NCBI RefSeq assembly: GCF_013409255.1
Contig: NZ_JACCAS010000002.1
Coordinates: 1,798,001-1,862,000, forward strand
Direction: 5' to 3'
From: Paraburkholderia bryophila
GTDB lineage: Bacteria; Pseudomonadota; Gammaproteobacteria; Burkholderiales; Burkholderiaceae
Length of the DNA: 64,000 nucleotides
The position numbers and the translations under genes are program-made. The notes below the pieces were generated by a model. It did no database searches, was not told the origin of the DNA, and saw only the letters and a program-made list of their open reading frames with translations. Positions 1 to 9,867 of this stretch are shown here, one piece after another. Every line of letters begins with the position of its first letter. The first letter of the stretch is position 1.

Positions 1-3000
1 GTTAGCGACATGACGCTCGGCGTGGGCCGCGACGCGAGCCTGAACGGTTTGCTGATCGGCGGAACCAGCGGCGTGATTACGACGGGCCGCGATCTCAACG
101 GTTCGGGCACGCAGGCGTTCACGGGCGCCGCCACGCTGAGCGCACAGCGCGAACTCGCGTTGACCGGTGCGCTTCAGGCGAATGCCATCGGCGCGACTGG
201 CGGCGACAGCGCCAGCTTGCACGACGTCAATTCGGCGACGACGCTCGCCGTCACCGCGCAAGGCAATGTCGGCGCGGGCGATGCTTCGATCACCGGCACC
301 GCGACCGCAGCGGGCACTGCGACGGTCAATGCCGCGCGCGATGTGCTGGTCAGCGGATCGCTGGCCAACGGCAGCACGCAGACGTTGAACGCCGCGCGCA
401 ACATCTCGGTGACCGGCGCCGTAAAGGCGGCCGGTGATCTGAATGCAACCGCCACGACTGGCAACATCGCGTTGTCGGGCACCACGACCACGGCGGGCGC
501 GCTGAATCTCACGTCCGGGCTCGATACGCAACTCGGCGGCCAGGTGGCCGCTGCGAATCAGGCGACCGTGCAGGCCGGTCGCGACATCGATCTGAACGGC
601 GCGCTGGCGGGGCAGATGGGCGGCACGCTGACGGCGGCGGGGAATATCGCCGGAGCGGGTTCGACGGCGTTTTCGCAAGCCGCGACGCTCAATGCATCGA
701 ACAACATTGCACTGACTGGTCCGCTGCAAGGCGGCAGCCTCGCGTTGACGGCCGGCAACAGCGCGGCGCTCGCGAATGTGCAAGCCGTGACCGGCGGTCT
801 TGCCATCACGGCGAACGGCAATGCGGGCGGCGGCGATATCACGGTGAGCGGCGCAGCGACCGCATTCGGCGCATTGTCGCTGCAGGCGGCGCGCGACACC
901 AGCGTGACCGGCGCGATCAATACCGGCGGTGCGACCACCGTCAACGCGGGACGCAACGTCACGCTCGGCGACGTCAATGCATCCGGCGATATGGCGCTGA
1001 CGGCCACCAGCGGCAACCTTGGCGTCGGGAATCTCACGACGCAGGGCAATCTGGGTGTGAACGCCGGTCAGGCACTGACCGTTGCGGGCGCAACGGTCGC
1101 CGGCGGCAATGCGCAGTTGAAGTCCGGCGGCGATATGACGCTGACGGGCAGCATCGGCGCGCAGAACGCCGGGTCGTTGAGTGCGGGCGGCTCGATCAAC
1201 GCGGCATCGGTGGCCTTCGGGCAACAGGCGACGCTCAACGCCGGCGGCAGCATCGGCGTGACCGGCAGCGTGGCGACCAACGGTGCGCTTAGCGCGACGG
1301 CCGGCAACGATCTGTCGATCGGTTCCGCGCAGGCAGGCGGAACGCTTACCCTGCAGGCGCAAGGGCACAGCGGCGCGGGTGACGTGAAGGTCGGCGGCAC
1401 GCTGGCTTCCGGCGCGGCCACCACCGTGACGGCGGCACGCGATGTGACGCTCGGCGGCAACGTGACGAGCGCCGACAAGTTCAGCGCGACCGCGGGCCGC
1501 AATCTCACCGCGAACGGCGCGATCGGCGCGAACTCCGACGTCGCGTTGAGCGCGACGAGCGGCAATCTGGGCGTCGCTGGTTCGATCACGAGCCAGGGCA
1601 ATCTCAATGTGAATTCGGGCAGCGCGTTGTCGTTGTCCGGTGAACTGGTCAACGGCAATACGACGCTGAGCTCGGGCGGCAACACCAACCTGAGCGGCGC
1701 GTTCCTCGGCCTCGGATCGGCGACGCTCAACGCGGGCGGTTCGGTGATGGGCAGTGGCGCGGCGTTGACGTTCGGCAAGGACATCACGATCGGCGCGGGG
1801 GGTGGCGTCACGCTCGGCGGTATCCAGGGCGCGGGGCAGTTCAGCGCGACGTCGACCGGCGACATGTCGCTCGGCGCCACTACGGCGGTCGGCAATGTAA
1901 CGGCGAAATCCACGGCCGGCAGCGTGAGCTTCGGCGGTGCGCTGCAATCAGGTGGCAACGTGCAGGTCGTCGCGGCGAATAACGTCTCGGTGGCGGGCGC
2001 GGTGTCGTCGATGGGCAGCGTCAACATGACCGGCACGGCGGGCAATGTGACGGTGGCGGGGGTGTCGTCGAACGGCGATACGACGCTCAACGCGGGGCAG
2101 ACGCTGACGCTGAGCGGCACGAGCACGGTGGCGGGGCAATTCACGCTGAACGGCGGCAACGTCACGTTGAGCGGCTCGCAAAGCGGTTCGAAGAACGTCA
2201 CGGTGAAGGCGGCCGGCACGCTCGATGCGAGCCATACCACGCTCGTGTCGACGCAGAACATGCAGTTGAGCGGGGCCAATGTGACGCTCGGCAATGTGGT
2301 GGTGGGCGGCGCGTTGACGGCGGCGGCGACGAATCAGTTGTCGCTGGTGGGAAGTGCCGTGGATGCCGTGGGCACGGCCACGTTGACGTCGCAGAATGGA
2401 TTTTATAACGCCAGCAATGTGCTGGCGGGCGGCAATCTTTATGTGTCGGCGCCGAATTTGACGAATGCGGCGAATGCGTCGCTGGCATCGACCGCGACGA
2501 CAACGGTGAACGGCACGTACTTCACCAATGCCGGGCTGGTGAACGGCGCGACGACTGCGGTCAACGTGGCCGGCAATCTGAACAACACGGGCGGCTCGCT
2601 GATGGGCGTGAACGCGTTGTCGGTCACGGCGGGTTCGCTGAACAATCAGAACGGCGTTATTTTTGCGGGCAATCCGAAGACGCCTAATGGCCCGACAACC
2701 GGCGATGTGTCGCTAACGGTTACCGGCGGCGCGGGTTCGTTCTATAACGCGGGTGGCCAGTTGCTGGCGCAGCGGAATATGACCGTCGGCATGAATGGGC
2801 TCACGCTCGATCTGTCGCAGGGGACGATTAGCCAGGGCGGCGCGCTGTCGATCACGGCTGGGCAGATCAGCAATAGTGGAACGTGGAATTACGGCGGGCA
2901 GAGCGTCAGTGTCTACGGTCTGTATGGGATGACCAACAGTGGCTTGATGACCGGCAGCGCACCGCTGACGTTGGGTACGGGGGGGACGTTTACCAACTAT

Positions 3001-6000
3001 GGTCAGGTGACTGGCGGCAACGTCACGTTCAATGGGACGTTGAATAACGTTGCCGGTGCGGTGATGCATGCCGACAGCACGCTCGCGCTGAATGGCAATA
3101 CGACGAATCGCGGGACTGTCGAGGCCGGTAGTGTGCTCTCGGTGACGGGCGGGAATTACGATAACCAGGGTGCGACTACGCAGTCGAAGGGGGATGTTAA
3201 CTTCAATATTGGCGGGACGCTGTTTAACACCGGCGGGTCGATTTTCGCGGGGAATAACGTCAATATTAGTGCGGGGGCGGTGGTTAATGATCAGACGGCG
3301 CCGGGCGGCGCGGTGACGACCACGACGATCGTCTCCGATCCGTCAGTGCTGTGGTCTGGCGCCATCGGCCAGGAGAGTGCGGGGCTGGTCTACACGTACG
3401 GGCACGGCGGGGATCAGTACACCGGTACGTCCAGCTTCTCGTTCTCCACGACGCTCGGCAACCTGCTCTCCCCGTCCGGTTATCAGGCCGGAACGACCCC
3501 TGCCAGTGCGCCGCGCGATGGGTATCCCAATGGCGGTCACTGCTCTGGAGATTGCACGGTGGACGGCTCCTCGCCGCTCGTGAGTTCGGGTACCGTCACG
3601 TTCAACGAGTACAACGTGTATGTCGGCGACAGCGTTCACGACATGCCCATTTACGAGAAGCTCTGGTATGTCTCGACGAGCGCCGATCCCAACGCCCTTG
3701 CGTCGCAGACGTTTACGCTGCCCACGGTTTACCGGAGCTCGACTGTTCAACAGCCGGGGGCTTCGGGTGTCATTTCGGCGGGCAATTCCATATCGCTGAC
3801 TGCCGGTTCGCTATCGAATCGCGGCGGCCAGATCGCCGCGCAAGGCAATGTGTCGCTCAACGTGCAATCGTTGAGCAACGGCGCCGTGGCGCCGACGCTC
3901 GCGACGCAGGCGACGGACTATGTGGACCAGGCCGCGTATTCCGCCTTCCTCTCGCAACTCCAGGGTCTAGGCACGATTGCGGCCAACGATCCGACGCGTC
4001 TGGCGGACCAGGCATCGCTGCCGATGTTCACCATCGCTCCGGGTTCGGCCGCACCGTCTGCCGCGGGGACGCTGACCTACACCACGCCAACTGGCATGGT
4101 GATGGCCGGTAACAATCTGCAGCTCGCTGGCGGGAATCTCGTCAACGCAGGCCTGCTATACGCAGGCAACAACGTACAGGTCAGCGCCGCCAGCCTGACC
4201 AACCAGGGCGGCAACCAGCAGAACTATTCGTCGCAGGTTGGATGTGCGGCAGGCGTGCCGAACAAGGCATGCGGAACGGGCGGCGACACGCGCGGCGCAA
4301 ACCCGACTACGACGACGTTCGGCTACAACCAGAACGACGCGACCATCTACGCGGGCAATGACCTTGTCATTGCTGCGGGGCAAATCAACAACACGTTCGG
4401 CAATCTGCTTGCGGGTCACAACATCGTGATCGGCGGGGTCGGCACGACCGCGAGTTCGACGACACCGGCTAGCAGCCTGAACAACACGTCGGGCAACATC
4501 GTCGCGGGCAACAACATCACGTTGAATGTCTCGGGCGCAATTACGAATAATTTGCCGCCGCCTGTGCCGGTGCACGAGAACTACGGTTCGAAGGAACAGT
4601 ATTCGGGCTGTATGACGGCGGGTGGCTACAAGGAGAGCTACTGCGAGGGGTATGTCGATCAGCAGTCGGGTAGTTCGTCCGTTATCAGCGCAGGGAACAA
4701 CCTGCAGATCAACGCAGGAAGCCTGACGAATATCGGCAGTCTGATCGCGGCAGGGAATAGCGCGACGATCCATGTTGCTGGTCCGGTGGTGAACGAGGCG
4801 CAGACGTTGAATGCCTACTGGCACTCGCATTGGGTGCAGGAAACGGGCGATTTCAGTGCCGATAAGCGTCACGATGTCTGGGCGTGCGGTTCGGCGGCGG
4901 AGTGTACGGCGCTTTACGGCAGCGCCTACACGAGCAACGGAGGCGCGATCGATCCGCCGCAACCCGTCGGCAATATCGCTGCGACGATTCAGGCGCCGAA
5001 TCTGTCGATTACGTCGGGTGGTCAGATTCAGAACGTGGGTAACGTGATCGGTACGTCCGTGACGTTGACCGGACAGAAGCTTATCAACGGCATCACGACT
5101 CCGAATACGTATACGCCGCGCGTGAATGCGCCGTCGCAAGTGATCTCGCTTAGCCCGATCAACCTGCCTGGGTTGAACCTGTCCATGCCGCGTGCCGTTG
5201 GCGCGACGCTGCCGACGCCGATCGCGGGGAAAGCTTCCTATGTCGACAACTCCCTGGGTGCTTCGGCAATCGGCAATTTGAGCCCACAGGATCTGCTTAC
5301 CGCGTTGCCGGCCAATCTTCAGCCGAGTTCGACGCTCTTCTACTACAACCCGCAGGAAGAAGACCTGATGCTGCAGCAGGCGGCATTGCAGCAAACGGGT
5401 AAGGCGAGCTTTATCGATGGGCTGACGTACGACAGCAAGACGAACACGTCGGTGACGGAGCAGGAGAAGCAGTACCTTTATCAGAACTCGCTTGACTATG
5501 CGAAGGCGAACAACCTGCAGCTCGGCGATGCGTTGACGCAAACGCAGATCAATGCACTCGACAAGCCGATGCTCTGGTATGTCGAGCAGACCGTGCCGGA
5601 CCCAACGTGCACGGCGACAGGCGTTGTCGCGTGCCCAACGATTACCGCGTTGATGCCGCAGGTTTATCTGCCGAACAATACGAGTGCGATGTCGGCGGGT
5701 GGGAATATTTCAGGTCAGGATGTCACGCTTAATTTCGATAAGGGGAGTGACGGTAGCGTCCTGAACACGGGCAGCATTACTGCCTCCGGGACGTTGACGG
5801 TCAATACCGATTCGTTGACGAACCAGGCGAATCAGGTCGACGTCGGCCAGATCTGGAGCAAGATCAAGGGCGGGTACCTCGACGAGACCGGCACCACGGT
5901 TCAGCCGGGTGGCTTCATGAGCGCGGCGAACATGGATCTCAACGTTGAGACGTTGAGCCAGATCGGTGGGGCGCTGCAGAAGCTGAATGCCGACGGAACG

Positions 6001-7929
6001 GTGGATCAGGCTGGCACGCAGCAGATGCTGGCTGCGCTTCAGCAACAGCTTGGCGGGAATTTCACGCAAACCTCGGTTAGTGACGATTTACATACGAGCT
6101 TTACGGCGGAGGGCGGTTTCGGCATCCAGCAGATTGCGGCGATGGTGGCCGCCGTGGTGGCGTCGGTTGTGACGGCTGGAGCGGCAGCGGCGGTATTGGG
6201 GGTCGCTGTCGCCCAAATGACGCTGGGTGAGGCAATCATGGTTGCCGCGCTATCAGGTATGGCCTCGAGCGCCGCAAGTCAGATCGTATCCGGCAATGGC
6301 TTTAGCCTGACGTCGATGCTGGAAGCCGGCGCTGTGGGGGCGCTTACCGCGGGCATAACTAACGGGATTACCTACAACAGCTCAACTGGGGCGTTCGGGC
6401 TGGGCAATCTGGACCAGGGGTTGGATAGCCTGGCGCAGAACACAAGCACGCTGGGCCAGATGGCGGGGATTTCGAGCATAGGCAATGCGATGGCCGGCAC
6501 GGTCGCGCAGGCTGGGGCGACTGCCGCGAGCAATTTGCCGGAGGAACTCGCTGCGCTCGGTGCGACGGCGACGATCAGTGCGGGTGTTCAGACGGCGATC
6601 GAGGGGGGAAGCTTCCTTGATAACCTCAAGACGGCCGGCGTGGGCGATCTTGCTGCAGCGGGTGCATTTGCAATTGGGCAAGCCAATGCGAATGGTGTCT
6701 TCAAGGACACGCTGGGCGATTTCGGTGAGGCGGGGTATATAGCGACCCACGCCGCGTTAGGGTGTGCTGCGAGTGCGGCGCTCGGAACGGGTTGCGCGGG
6801 CGGCGCCATTGGCGGGGCAGCCAGTGCGGTCGTTGCGCCTCTGGTCCGGGACGGGCTATACAACGGTACGCAGACGGTCACGTTGACGGACAACGGAGAT
6901 GGCACGCTCACGCAGACAACGAGCTATAACAACTCCGCATTCAACGTCATTACGACTTCGATGGCGGCACTGAGTGGCGGACTAGCTGCAGGATTCGCCG
7001 GAGCTAACGCTCAGGCCGGTACAACGTGGGCCGAAAACGAAGCGCAAAACAATGCGACCACGCCAAAAACTGTCACTCAAAGTGTCGTCCAGAGCGTAAT
7101 GTTTGGGCTGATGCCATGGGGGGCGAATAACCCGTTCTCGCAGGCTGTGGGCTCGGCAGCTCGGTCTACGGTGCAAGGCGTAATGTCGCAGATTCAAGCG
7201 AACTACGGAGGACAGAACCCGCAAGCGGATGCGAACAACCAGATTCCGGGGTCGGACGACAACGACACATCCCATACGGGGGCGGCGCCTGTAACATCCT
7301 TCTTGGCGGCATTGTGCCTCGCGTTTACAGAAGGACTTGGATGTGGCGCAACGTCGGCACCTATACCCGGTACGTCGGGCGGCAACAGGCCGGGCAATGC
7401 GACTTTTTCGAGTGGTAACAGCGATAGTGGGTCAGGGAGTAGCGGTGGTTCAGGTGCCACAAACAGCAGTGCGACGGGAACCACTGTTTCCGCGAATTAC
7501 GCCGTAGGTAAGGCGGCTGAGGTCGAGGTGCAAAACTACATGGCAGATCAGCCGGGCGTTACAGTTCAACCGCAAGTTAGTCTTGTTAGTGGCTCAACGC
7601 GCGCTGTTGCGGACCTCGGGATAAATGGTGTGCCAAATTCGACGGTGCAATTGCCCCCCGGATATGTGGCCGAAGACGTCGTCAGTGGAAATGTTCTGCT
7701 CGACGCGAATGGCAACCCAGTAACGTCAGTGCGGCTAAACGCTCAAGGACAGGCAATATTGGAAGTCAAAACTGGTGGAGCGACAACGACATCGAACCAG
7801 AGTACGGTATATCCAGCGGTACAATCTGGTACGGCATCCGGTACCGGGCAAGGAACCAATGCGGCGAAAGCTAATATGAATGGGCCGCTTCCGCCTACGC
7901 CCGTTGTTATTGTTCGAAAGGTTAACTAG
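1..7929 (+). CDS. cdiA: CdiA-like filamentous hemagglutinin / contact-dependent inhibition exoprotein, 5' end outside window
   Basis: The frame is open from base 1, so the start and the secretion (TPS) domain lie upstream; the ATG at 10 is internal. About the first 2000 residues are short Gly/Asn/Ala/Thr-rich repeats (GNL, AGN, LTN patterns) typical of the beta-helix of FHA/CdiA two-partner-secretion proteins. Hydrophobic Ala/Gly-rich pretoxin segments follow (about 6110-6870, DUF637-like). Then come a VENN-like motif AENEAQNN (7030-7053), a Ser/Gly linker, and a GATN seam at 7453 that opens the variable toxin tip of about 155 residues. The tip carries an Asp in VADLG and a downstream LEVKTG, arranged as in PD-(D/E)XK nucleases. 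By family knowledge the tip is delivered into touching bacteria. The presumed immunity gene starts 2 bases after the stop. No cdiB is present downstream, so a transporter gene is probably upstream. Nuclease activity is inferred from motifs only. Confidence 0.9.
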   Translation, partial: VSDMTLGVGRDASLNGLLIGGTSGVITTGRDLNGSGTQAFTGAATLSAQRELALTGALQANAIGATGGDSASLHDVNSATTLAVTAQGNVGAGDASITGTATAAGTATVNAARDVLVSGSLANGSTQTLNAARNISVTGAVKAAGDLNATATTGNIALSGTTTTAGALNLTSGLDTQLGGQVAAANQATVQAGRDIDLNGALAGQMGGTLTAAGNIAGAGSTAFSQAATLNASNNIALTGPLQGGSLALTAGNSAALANVQAVTGGLAITANGNAGGGDITVSGAATAFGALSLQAARDTSVTGAINTGGATTVNAGRNVTLGDVNASGDMALTATSGNLGVGNLTTQGNLGVNAGQALTVAGATVAGGNAQLKSGGDMTLTGSIGAQNAGSLSAGGSINAASVAFGQQATLNAGGSIGVTGSVATNGALSATAGNDLSIGSAQAGGTLTLQAQGHSGAGDVKVGGTLASGAATTVTAARDVTLGGNVTSADKFSATAGRNLTANGAIGANSDVALSATSGNLGVAGSITSQGNLNVNSGSALSLSGELVNGNTTLSSGGNTNLSGAFLGLGSATLNAGGSVMGSGAALTFGKDITIGAGGGVTLGGIQGAGQFSATSTGDMSLGATTAVGNVTAKSTAGSVSFGGALQSGGNVQVVAANNVSVAGAVSSMGSVNMTGTAGNVTVAGVSSNGDTTLNAGQTLTLSGTSTVAGQFTLNGGNVTLSGSQSGSKNVTVKAAGTLDASHTTLVSTQNMQLSGANVTLGNVVVGGALTAAATNQLSLVGSAVDAVGTATLTSQNGFYNASNVLAGGNLYVSAPNLTNAANASLASTATTTVNGTYFTNAGLVNGATTAVNVAGNLNNTGGSLMGVNALSVTAGSLNNQNGVIFAGNPKTPNGPTTGDVSLTVTGGAGSFYNAGGQLLAQRNMTVGMNGLTLDLSQGTISQGGALSITAGQISNSGTWNYGGQSVSVYGLYGMTNSGLMTGSAPLTLGTGGTFTNYGQVTGGNVTFNGTLNNVAGAVMHADSTLALNGNTTNRGTVEAGSVLSVTGGNYDNQGATTQSKGDVNFNIGGTLFNTGGSIFAGNNVNISAGAVVNDQTAPGGAVTTTTIVSDPSVLWSGAIGQESAGLVYTYGHGGDQYTGTSSFSFSTTLGNLLSPSGYQAGTTPASAPRDGYPNGGHCSGDCTVDGSSPLVSSGTVTFNEYNVYVGDSVHDMPIYEKLWYVSTSADPNALASQTFTLPTVYRSSTVQQPGASGVISAGNSISLTAGSLSNRGGQIAAQGNVSLNVQSLSNGAVAPTLATQATDYVDQAAYSAFLSQLQGLGTIAANDPTRLADQASLPMFTIAPGSAAPSAAGTLTYTTPTGMVMAGNNLQLAGGNLVNAGLLYAGNNVQVSAASLTNQGGNQQNYSSQVGCAAGVPNKACGTGGDTRGANPTTTTFGYNQNDATIYAGNDLVIAAGQINNTFGNLLAGHNIVIGGVGTTASSTTPASSLNNTSGNIVAGNNITLNVSGAITNNLPPPVPVHENYGSKEQYSGCMTAGGYKESYCEGYVDQQSGSSSVISAGNNLQINAGSLTNIGSLIAAGNSATIHVAGPVVNEAQTLNAYWHSHWVQETGDFSADKRHDVWACGSAAECTALYGSAYTSNGGAIDPPQPVGNIAATIQAPNLSITSGGQIQNVGNVIGTSVTLTGQKLINGITTPNTYTPRVNAPSQVISLSPINLPGLNLSMPRAVGATLPTPIAGKASYVDNSLGASAIGNLSPQDLLTALPANLQPSSTLFYYNPQEEDLMLQQAALQQTGKASFIDGLTYDSKTNTSVTEQEKQYLYQNSLDYAKANNLQLGDALTQTQINALDKPMLWYVEQTVPDPTCTATGVVACPTITALMPQVYLPNNTSAMSAGGNISGQDVTLNFDKGSDGSVLNTGSITASGTLTVNTDSLTNQANQVDVGQIWSKIKGGYLDETGTTVQPGGFMSAANMDLNVETLSQIGGALQKLNADGTVDQAGTQQMLAALQQQLGGNFTQTSVSDDLHTSFTAEGGFGIQQIAAMVAAVVASVVTAGAAAAVLGVAVAQMTLGEAIMVAALSGMASSAASQIVSGNGFSLTSMLEAGAVGALTAGITNGITYNSSTGAFGLGNLDQGLDSLAQNTSTLGQMAGISSIGNAMAGTVAQAGATAASNLPEELAALGATATISAGVQTAIEGGSFLDNLKTAGVGDLAAAGAFAIGQANANGVFKDTLGDFGEAGYIATHAALGCAASAALGTGCAGGAIGGAASAVVAPLVRDGLYNGTQTVTLTDNGDGTLTQTTSYNNSAFNVITTSMAALSGGLAAGFAGANAQAGTTWAENEAQNNATTPKTVTQSVVQSVMFGLMPWGANNPFSQAVGSAARSTVQGVMSQIQANYGGQNPQADANNQIPGSDDNDTSHTGAAPVTSFLAALCLAFTEGLGCGATSAPIPGTSGGNRPGNATFSSGNSDSGSGSSGGSGATNSSATGTTVSANYAVGKAAEVEVQNYMADQPGVTVQPQVSLVSGSTRAVADLGINGVPNSTVQLPPGYVAEDVVSGNVLLDANGNPVTSVRLNAQGQAILEVKTGGATTTSNQSTVYPAVQSGTASGTGQGTNAAKANMNGPLPPTPVVIVRKVN
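7453..7465 (+). repeat. toxin-swap seam, copy 1 (inside intact cdiA)
   Basis: GGTGCCACAAACA, read in frame as G-A-T-N. It differs by one base from the GTTGCCACAAACA found at the head of all four downstream orphan toxin fragments. It marks the boundary between the constant filament and the exchangeable toxin tip. Confidence 0.75.
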
Positions 7930-7931
7930 CT

Positions 7932-8672
7932 ATGGGCACATTGAAAACGGAAATCTATGGGCTGTGCAAAGATACTACTGCAGAGTTTCCTGGATGGGAA
8001 TTCTCTGCCGGGAAGTTCAAAAATAGCTCATTGAATCATACGGAGCTGATCGTTGACCCGGGTCTCTCCTTCGATCGTGGATTTGCTCACCTTCAGCCAA
8101 ATATCGCCTTGAATAACAAGCGCGCAATTAAGCTGAGTAAGAAGCTGCTTGGAGAGGCGATACCGACAGCGACCGTTAGCTTTCAGGTTATCGCTCATCT
8201 ACTGACAGCTATGCCGGAGCCGATCAGGCTATCCTGCCTCGTTTGCGACGACAAGGCTCAGTACATGGCAACTGTTCGCCAGTCCAATCGGTTCAGTGAG
8301 AAGGTGTTGGAGGACCTTGATGAACGGTCGATAGATCTAAAGAACGCACCTACTGTGTTGGCCGCTATGCTGAGAGACGGAATTTCATTTATTGAGAGAT
8401 ATTATCAATTGGTAAATGAGGAAAGCTTGCTGGGAAATCTTCCCGCAAAATATACAACTCGCAACGAAATTCCATATGATGAAATGGAGAGGCAGAAGGG
8501 CGTGATGATGTGCCTCGTGCATATTCTTCTTGGTGATTTTGATTTTGTGAATCACTATCGGAGCGAAGATTTCAAAACTGTCTTTCCAAAGCGGATGGGA
8601 GAATTGGACAAGATCGTGGTTGCGTTACCAGATTTGAAGAGGCGCTACGCAGAAACGGGGTTGGTTATATAG
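7932..8672 (+). CDS. cdiI: putative CDI immunity protein, module 1
   Basis: A 246-residue soluble protein that I do not recognise by sequence. It begins 2 bases after the cdiA stop codon, the position of the immunity gene in CDI loci, and is visibly more AT-rich than the filament region, as is usual for exchangeable modules. There is no signal peptide or membrane segment, consistent with a cytoplasmic protein binding the incoming toxin tip. The assignment rests on position. The absence of any gap implies co-translation with cdiA. An alternative is an unrelated gene captured with the module. Confidence 0.7.
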   Translation: MGTLKTEIYGLCKDTTAEFPGWEFSAGKFKNSSLNHTELIVDPGLSFDRGFAHLQPNIALNNKRAIKLSKKLLGEAIPTATVSFQVIAHLLTAMPEPIRLSCLVCDDKAQYMATVRQSNRFSEKVLEDLDERSIDLKNAPTVLAAMLRDGISFIERYYQLVNEESLLGNLPAKYTTRNEIPYDEMERQKGVMMCLVHILLGDFDFVNHYRSEDFKTVFPKRMGELDKIVVALPDLKRRYAETGLVI

Positions 8673-8681
8673 TTTTCATAA

Positions 8682-9020
8682 GATGTCGTTGCCACAAACA
8701 CGGCGTCTGTTCAAACGGCGGCTCAGAATCTCGGTGTCAACCTAAATGCCGTTACAGTCAACAGCAGCGGCGTCGCGCAGGTCACAATTGGCCTCACAAA
8801 TTCGATGAGTTTCTCGGATGTCCAAACGTTGGTGGACTACGCGGGGTCTTTGGGGGCAAAGTCTGTTGAGGTAAATTCAGGATATCTTGCCAACCCGAAG
8901 CTTGATGCACTTCTGCAGAATTTCGCACAGAGCGGAAGATCACTTTACGGCGGGACCGTCACATTGAATCCGGGGTCATCCGGTGATTACATCATCACGT
9001 TTCCGGTGGGAAAGAAATGA
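8682..9020 (+). pseudogene. orphan CdiA toxin-tip fragment, module 2
   Basis: The reading frame opens directly after an in-frame TAA (8679-8681) and begins D-V-V-A-T-N-T, the seam peptide, then runs about 112 residues to the TGA at 9018-9020. There is no start codon at its head; the first internal ATG is at 8805. It is therefore a displaced cdiA 3' end rather than a free-standing gene, and would be expressed only after recombination into cdiA or from an internal start. The sequence (for example LDALLQNFAQSG, GTVTLNPGSSGDY) does not match a toxin class I can name. It overlaps the following immunity ORF by 4 bases (ATGA). Confidence 0.75.
8688..8700 (+). repeat. toxin-swap seam, copy 2
   Basis: GTTGCCACAAACA, in frame V-A-T-N, at the head of orphan module 2 and 6 bases after an in-frame stop. 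Confidence 0.8.
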
Positions 9021-9436
9021 AGAAGTCAGACTGGTATGAAAATCGAATCCTGTGGCGAGCGGGAAAGCTTCACTTGGAGACCTATGCGTGGCAGCATTTC
9101 TTGCTGTCGAACGAACAGCACGCGAGAAAAGTCTTGGAGGCGGTGGGTGGGTTTGGTGTTCCGCTTTTTATTTTCTGGTTGAGCGATGACGTTTGGACAC
9201 TGCTTACCAATCAGTTTCTGGTTGGGAAGCTTGGTGGGGTGCTGTCTTCGGTTGATCTCGATAAGCTAGCGGAGGTATCGACAGTAAACGACAAGGACTT
9301 GCCGCCGGATGAGTTAAAACGGCGTGCAGAGTTCATCAGCGCGGGGGGCGATCGGAAAAATTTTTGGACGCCGGCCGGGAACGTCCATTTCTCCCTTAGA
9401 AACATTCTCGGGATGTTTCCGATAAACGTTCCGTAG
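9017..9436 (+). CDS. putative CDI immunity protein, module 2
   Basis: A 139-residue protein whose ATG overlaps the stop of the module 2 toxin fragment (ATGA), the translationally coupled arrangement typical of toxin-tip/immunity pairs. It is Trp-rich in the N-terminal half (DWYENRILWR, YAWQHF, FWLSDDVW). No signal peptide is seen, and the one hydrophobic stretch around residues 44-56 is too short and interrupted for a sure membrane segment. The function is inferred from position only; I do not recognise the family. It is followed by 35 bases and then the seam of module 3. Confidence 0.65.
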   Translation: MKKSDWYENRILWRAGKLHLETYAWQHFLLSNEQHARKVLEAVGGFGVPLFIFWLSDDVWTLLTNQFLVGKLGGVLSSVDLDKLAEVSTVNDKDLPPDELKRRAEFISAGGDRKNFWTPAGNVHFSLRNILGMFPINVP

Positions 9437-9468
9437 TTGGTTTGTCAGTCTGAACGTGGTCGCTGTAA

Positions 9469-9867
9469 TTTGTTGCCACAAACACGGGTAACTTACCCAC
9501 AGGCGCTAAAGTGTTTACTTCCTCTGATCCCATGGTCGGAGATACCGCCAATACTCTAGAGAAAGCACTTCCCGGGACGGTCAAGGACGTCAATGTACCC
9601 ATTCAGAATCAGACACTTGGATTGTCTTCTGATGCAGATATCATGCTCAATAACGGGGATGTCATCGAGGTGAAGTCCGGAGGAGGGAAAGGAACGACCA
9701 CTCAGGTTGCTAACCAAAGTCAGATAATTGGCAGCTCTGGTGAGGTGATTGTTTACGGGCCAAACCTTAAGCCGTCAGTTGTTAATGGAATTCAGAACTC
9801 TGGCACGAAGGTATTTACAAATATGAATGACCTCCTTTCATACGTAAAATCAAAAGGGGCAAGCTGA
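9469..9867 (+). pseudogene. orphan CdiA toxin-tip fragment, module 3, nuclease-like
   Basis: The frame opens right after a TAA (9466-9468) with F-V-A-T-N-T, the seam peptide, and encodes about 132 residues without an initial start codon; an internal ATG lies at 9532. The segment DADIMLNNGDVIEVKSGGG with a downstream VANQSQ matches the D...ExK...Q spacing of PD-(D/E)XK nucleases and resembles the LEVKTG core of the intact cdiA tip. The stop overlaps the ATG of the next ORF by one base (TGATG). A diverged, truncated duplicate of this fragment lies at 11576-11788. Confidence 0.75.
9472..9484 (+). repeat. toxin-swap seam, copy 3
   Basis: GTTGCCACAAACA, in frame V-A-T-N, 3 bases after an in-frame TAA. 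The identity with copy 5 at 11576 continues far beyond the seam. Confidence 0.8.

Noticed and set aside
1..5000. Tandem quasi-repeats in the filament gene as a satellite or CRISPR
   Set aside because: They are protein-level beta-helix repeats with diverged bases, in one uninterrupted frame.
1068..5541. Long minus-strand open frames opposite cdiA
   Set aside because: The repetitive high-GC codons of the filament gene create them; the products are Pro/Ala- or Arg-rich with no recognisable domain.
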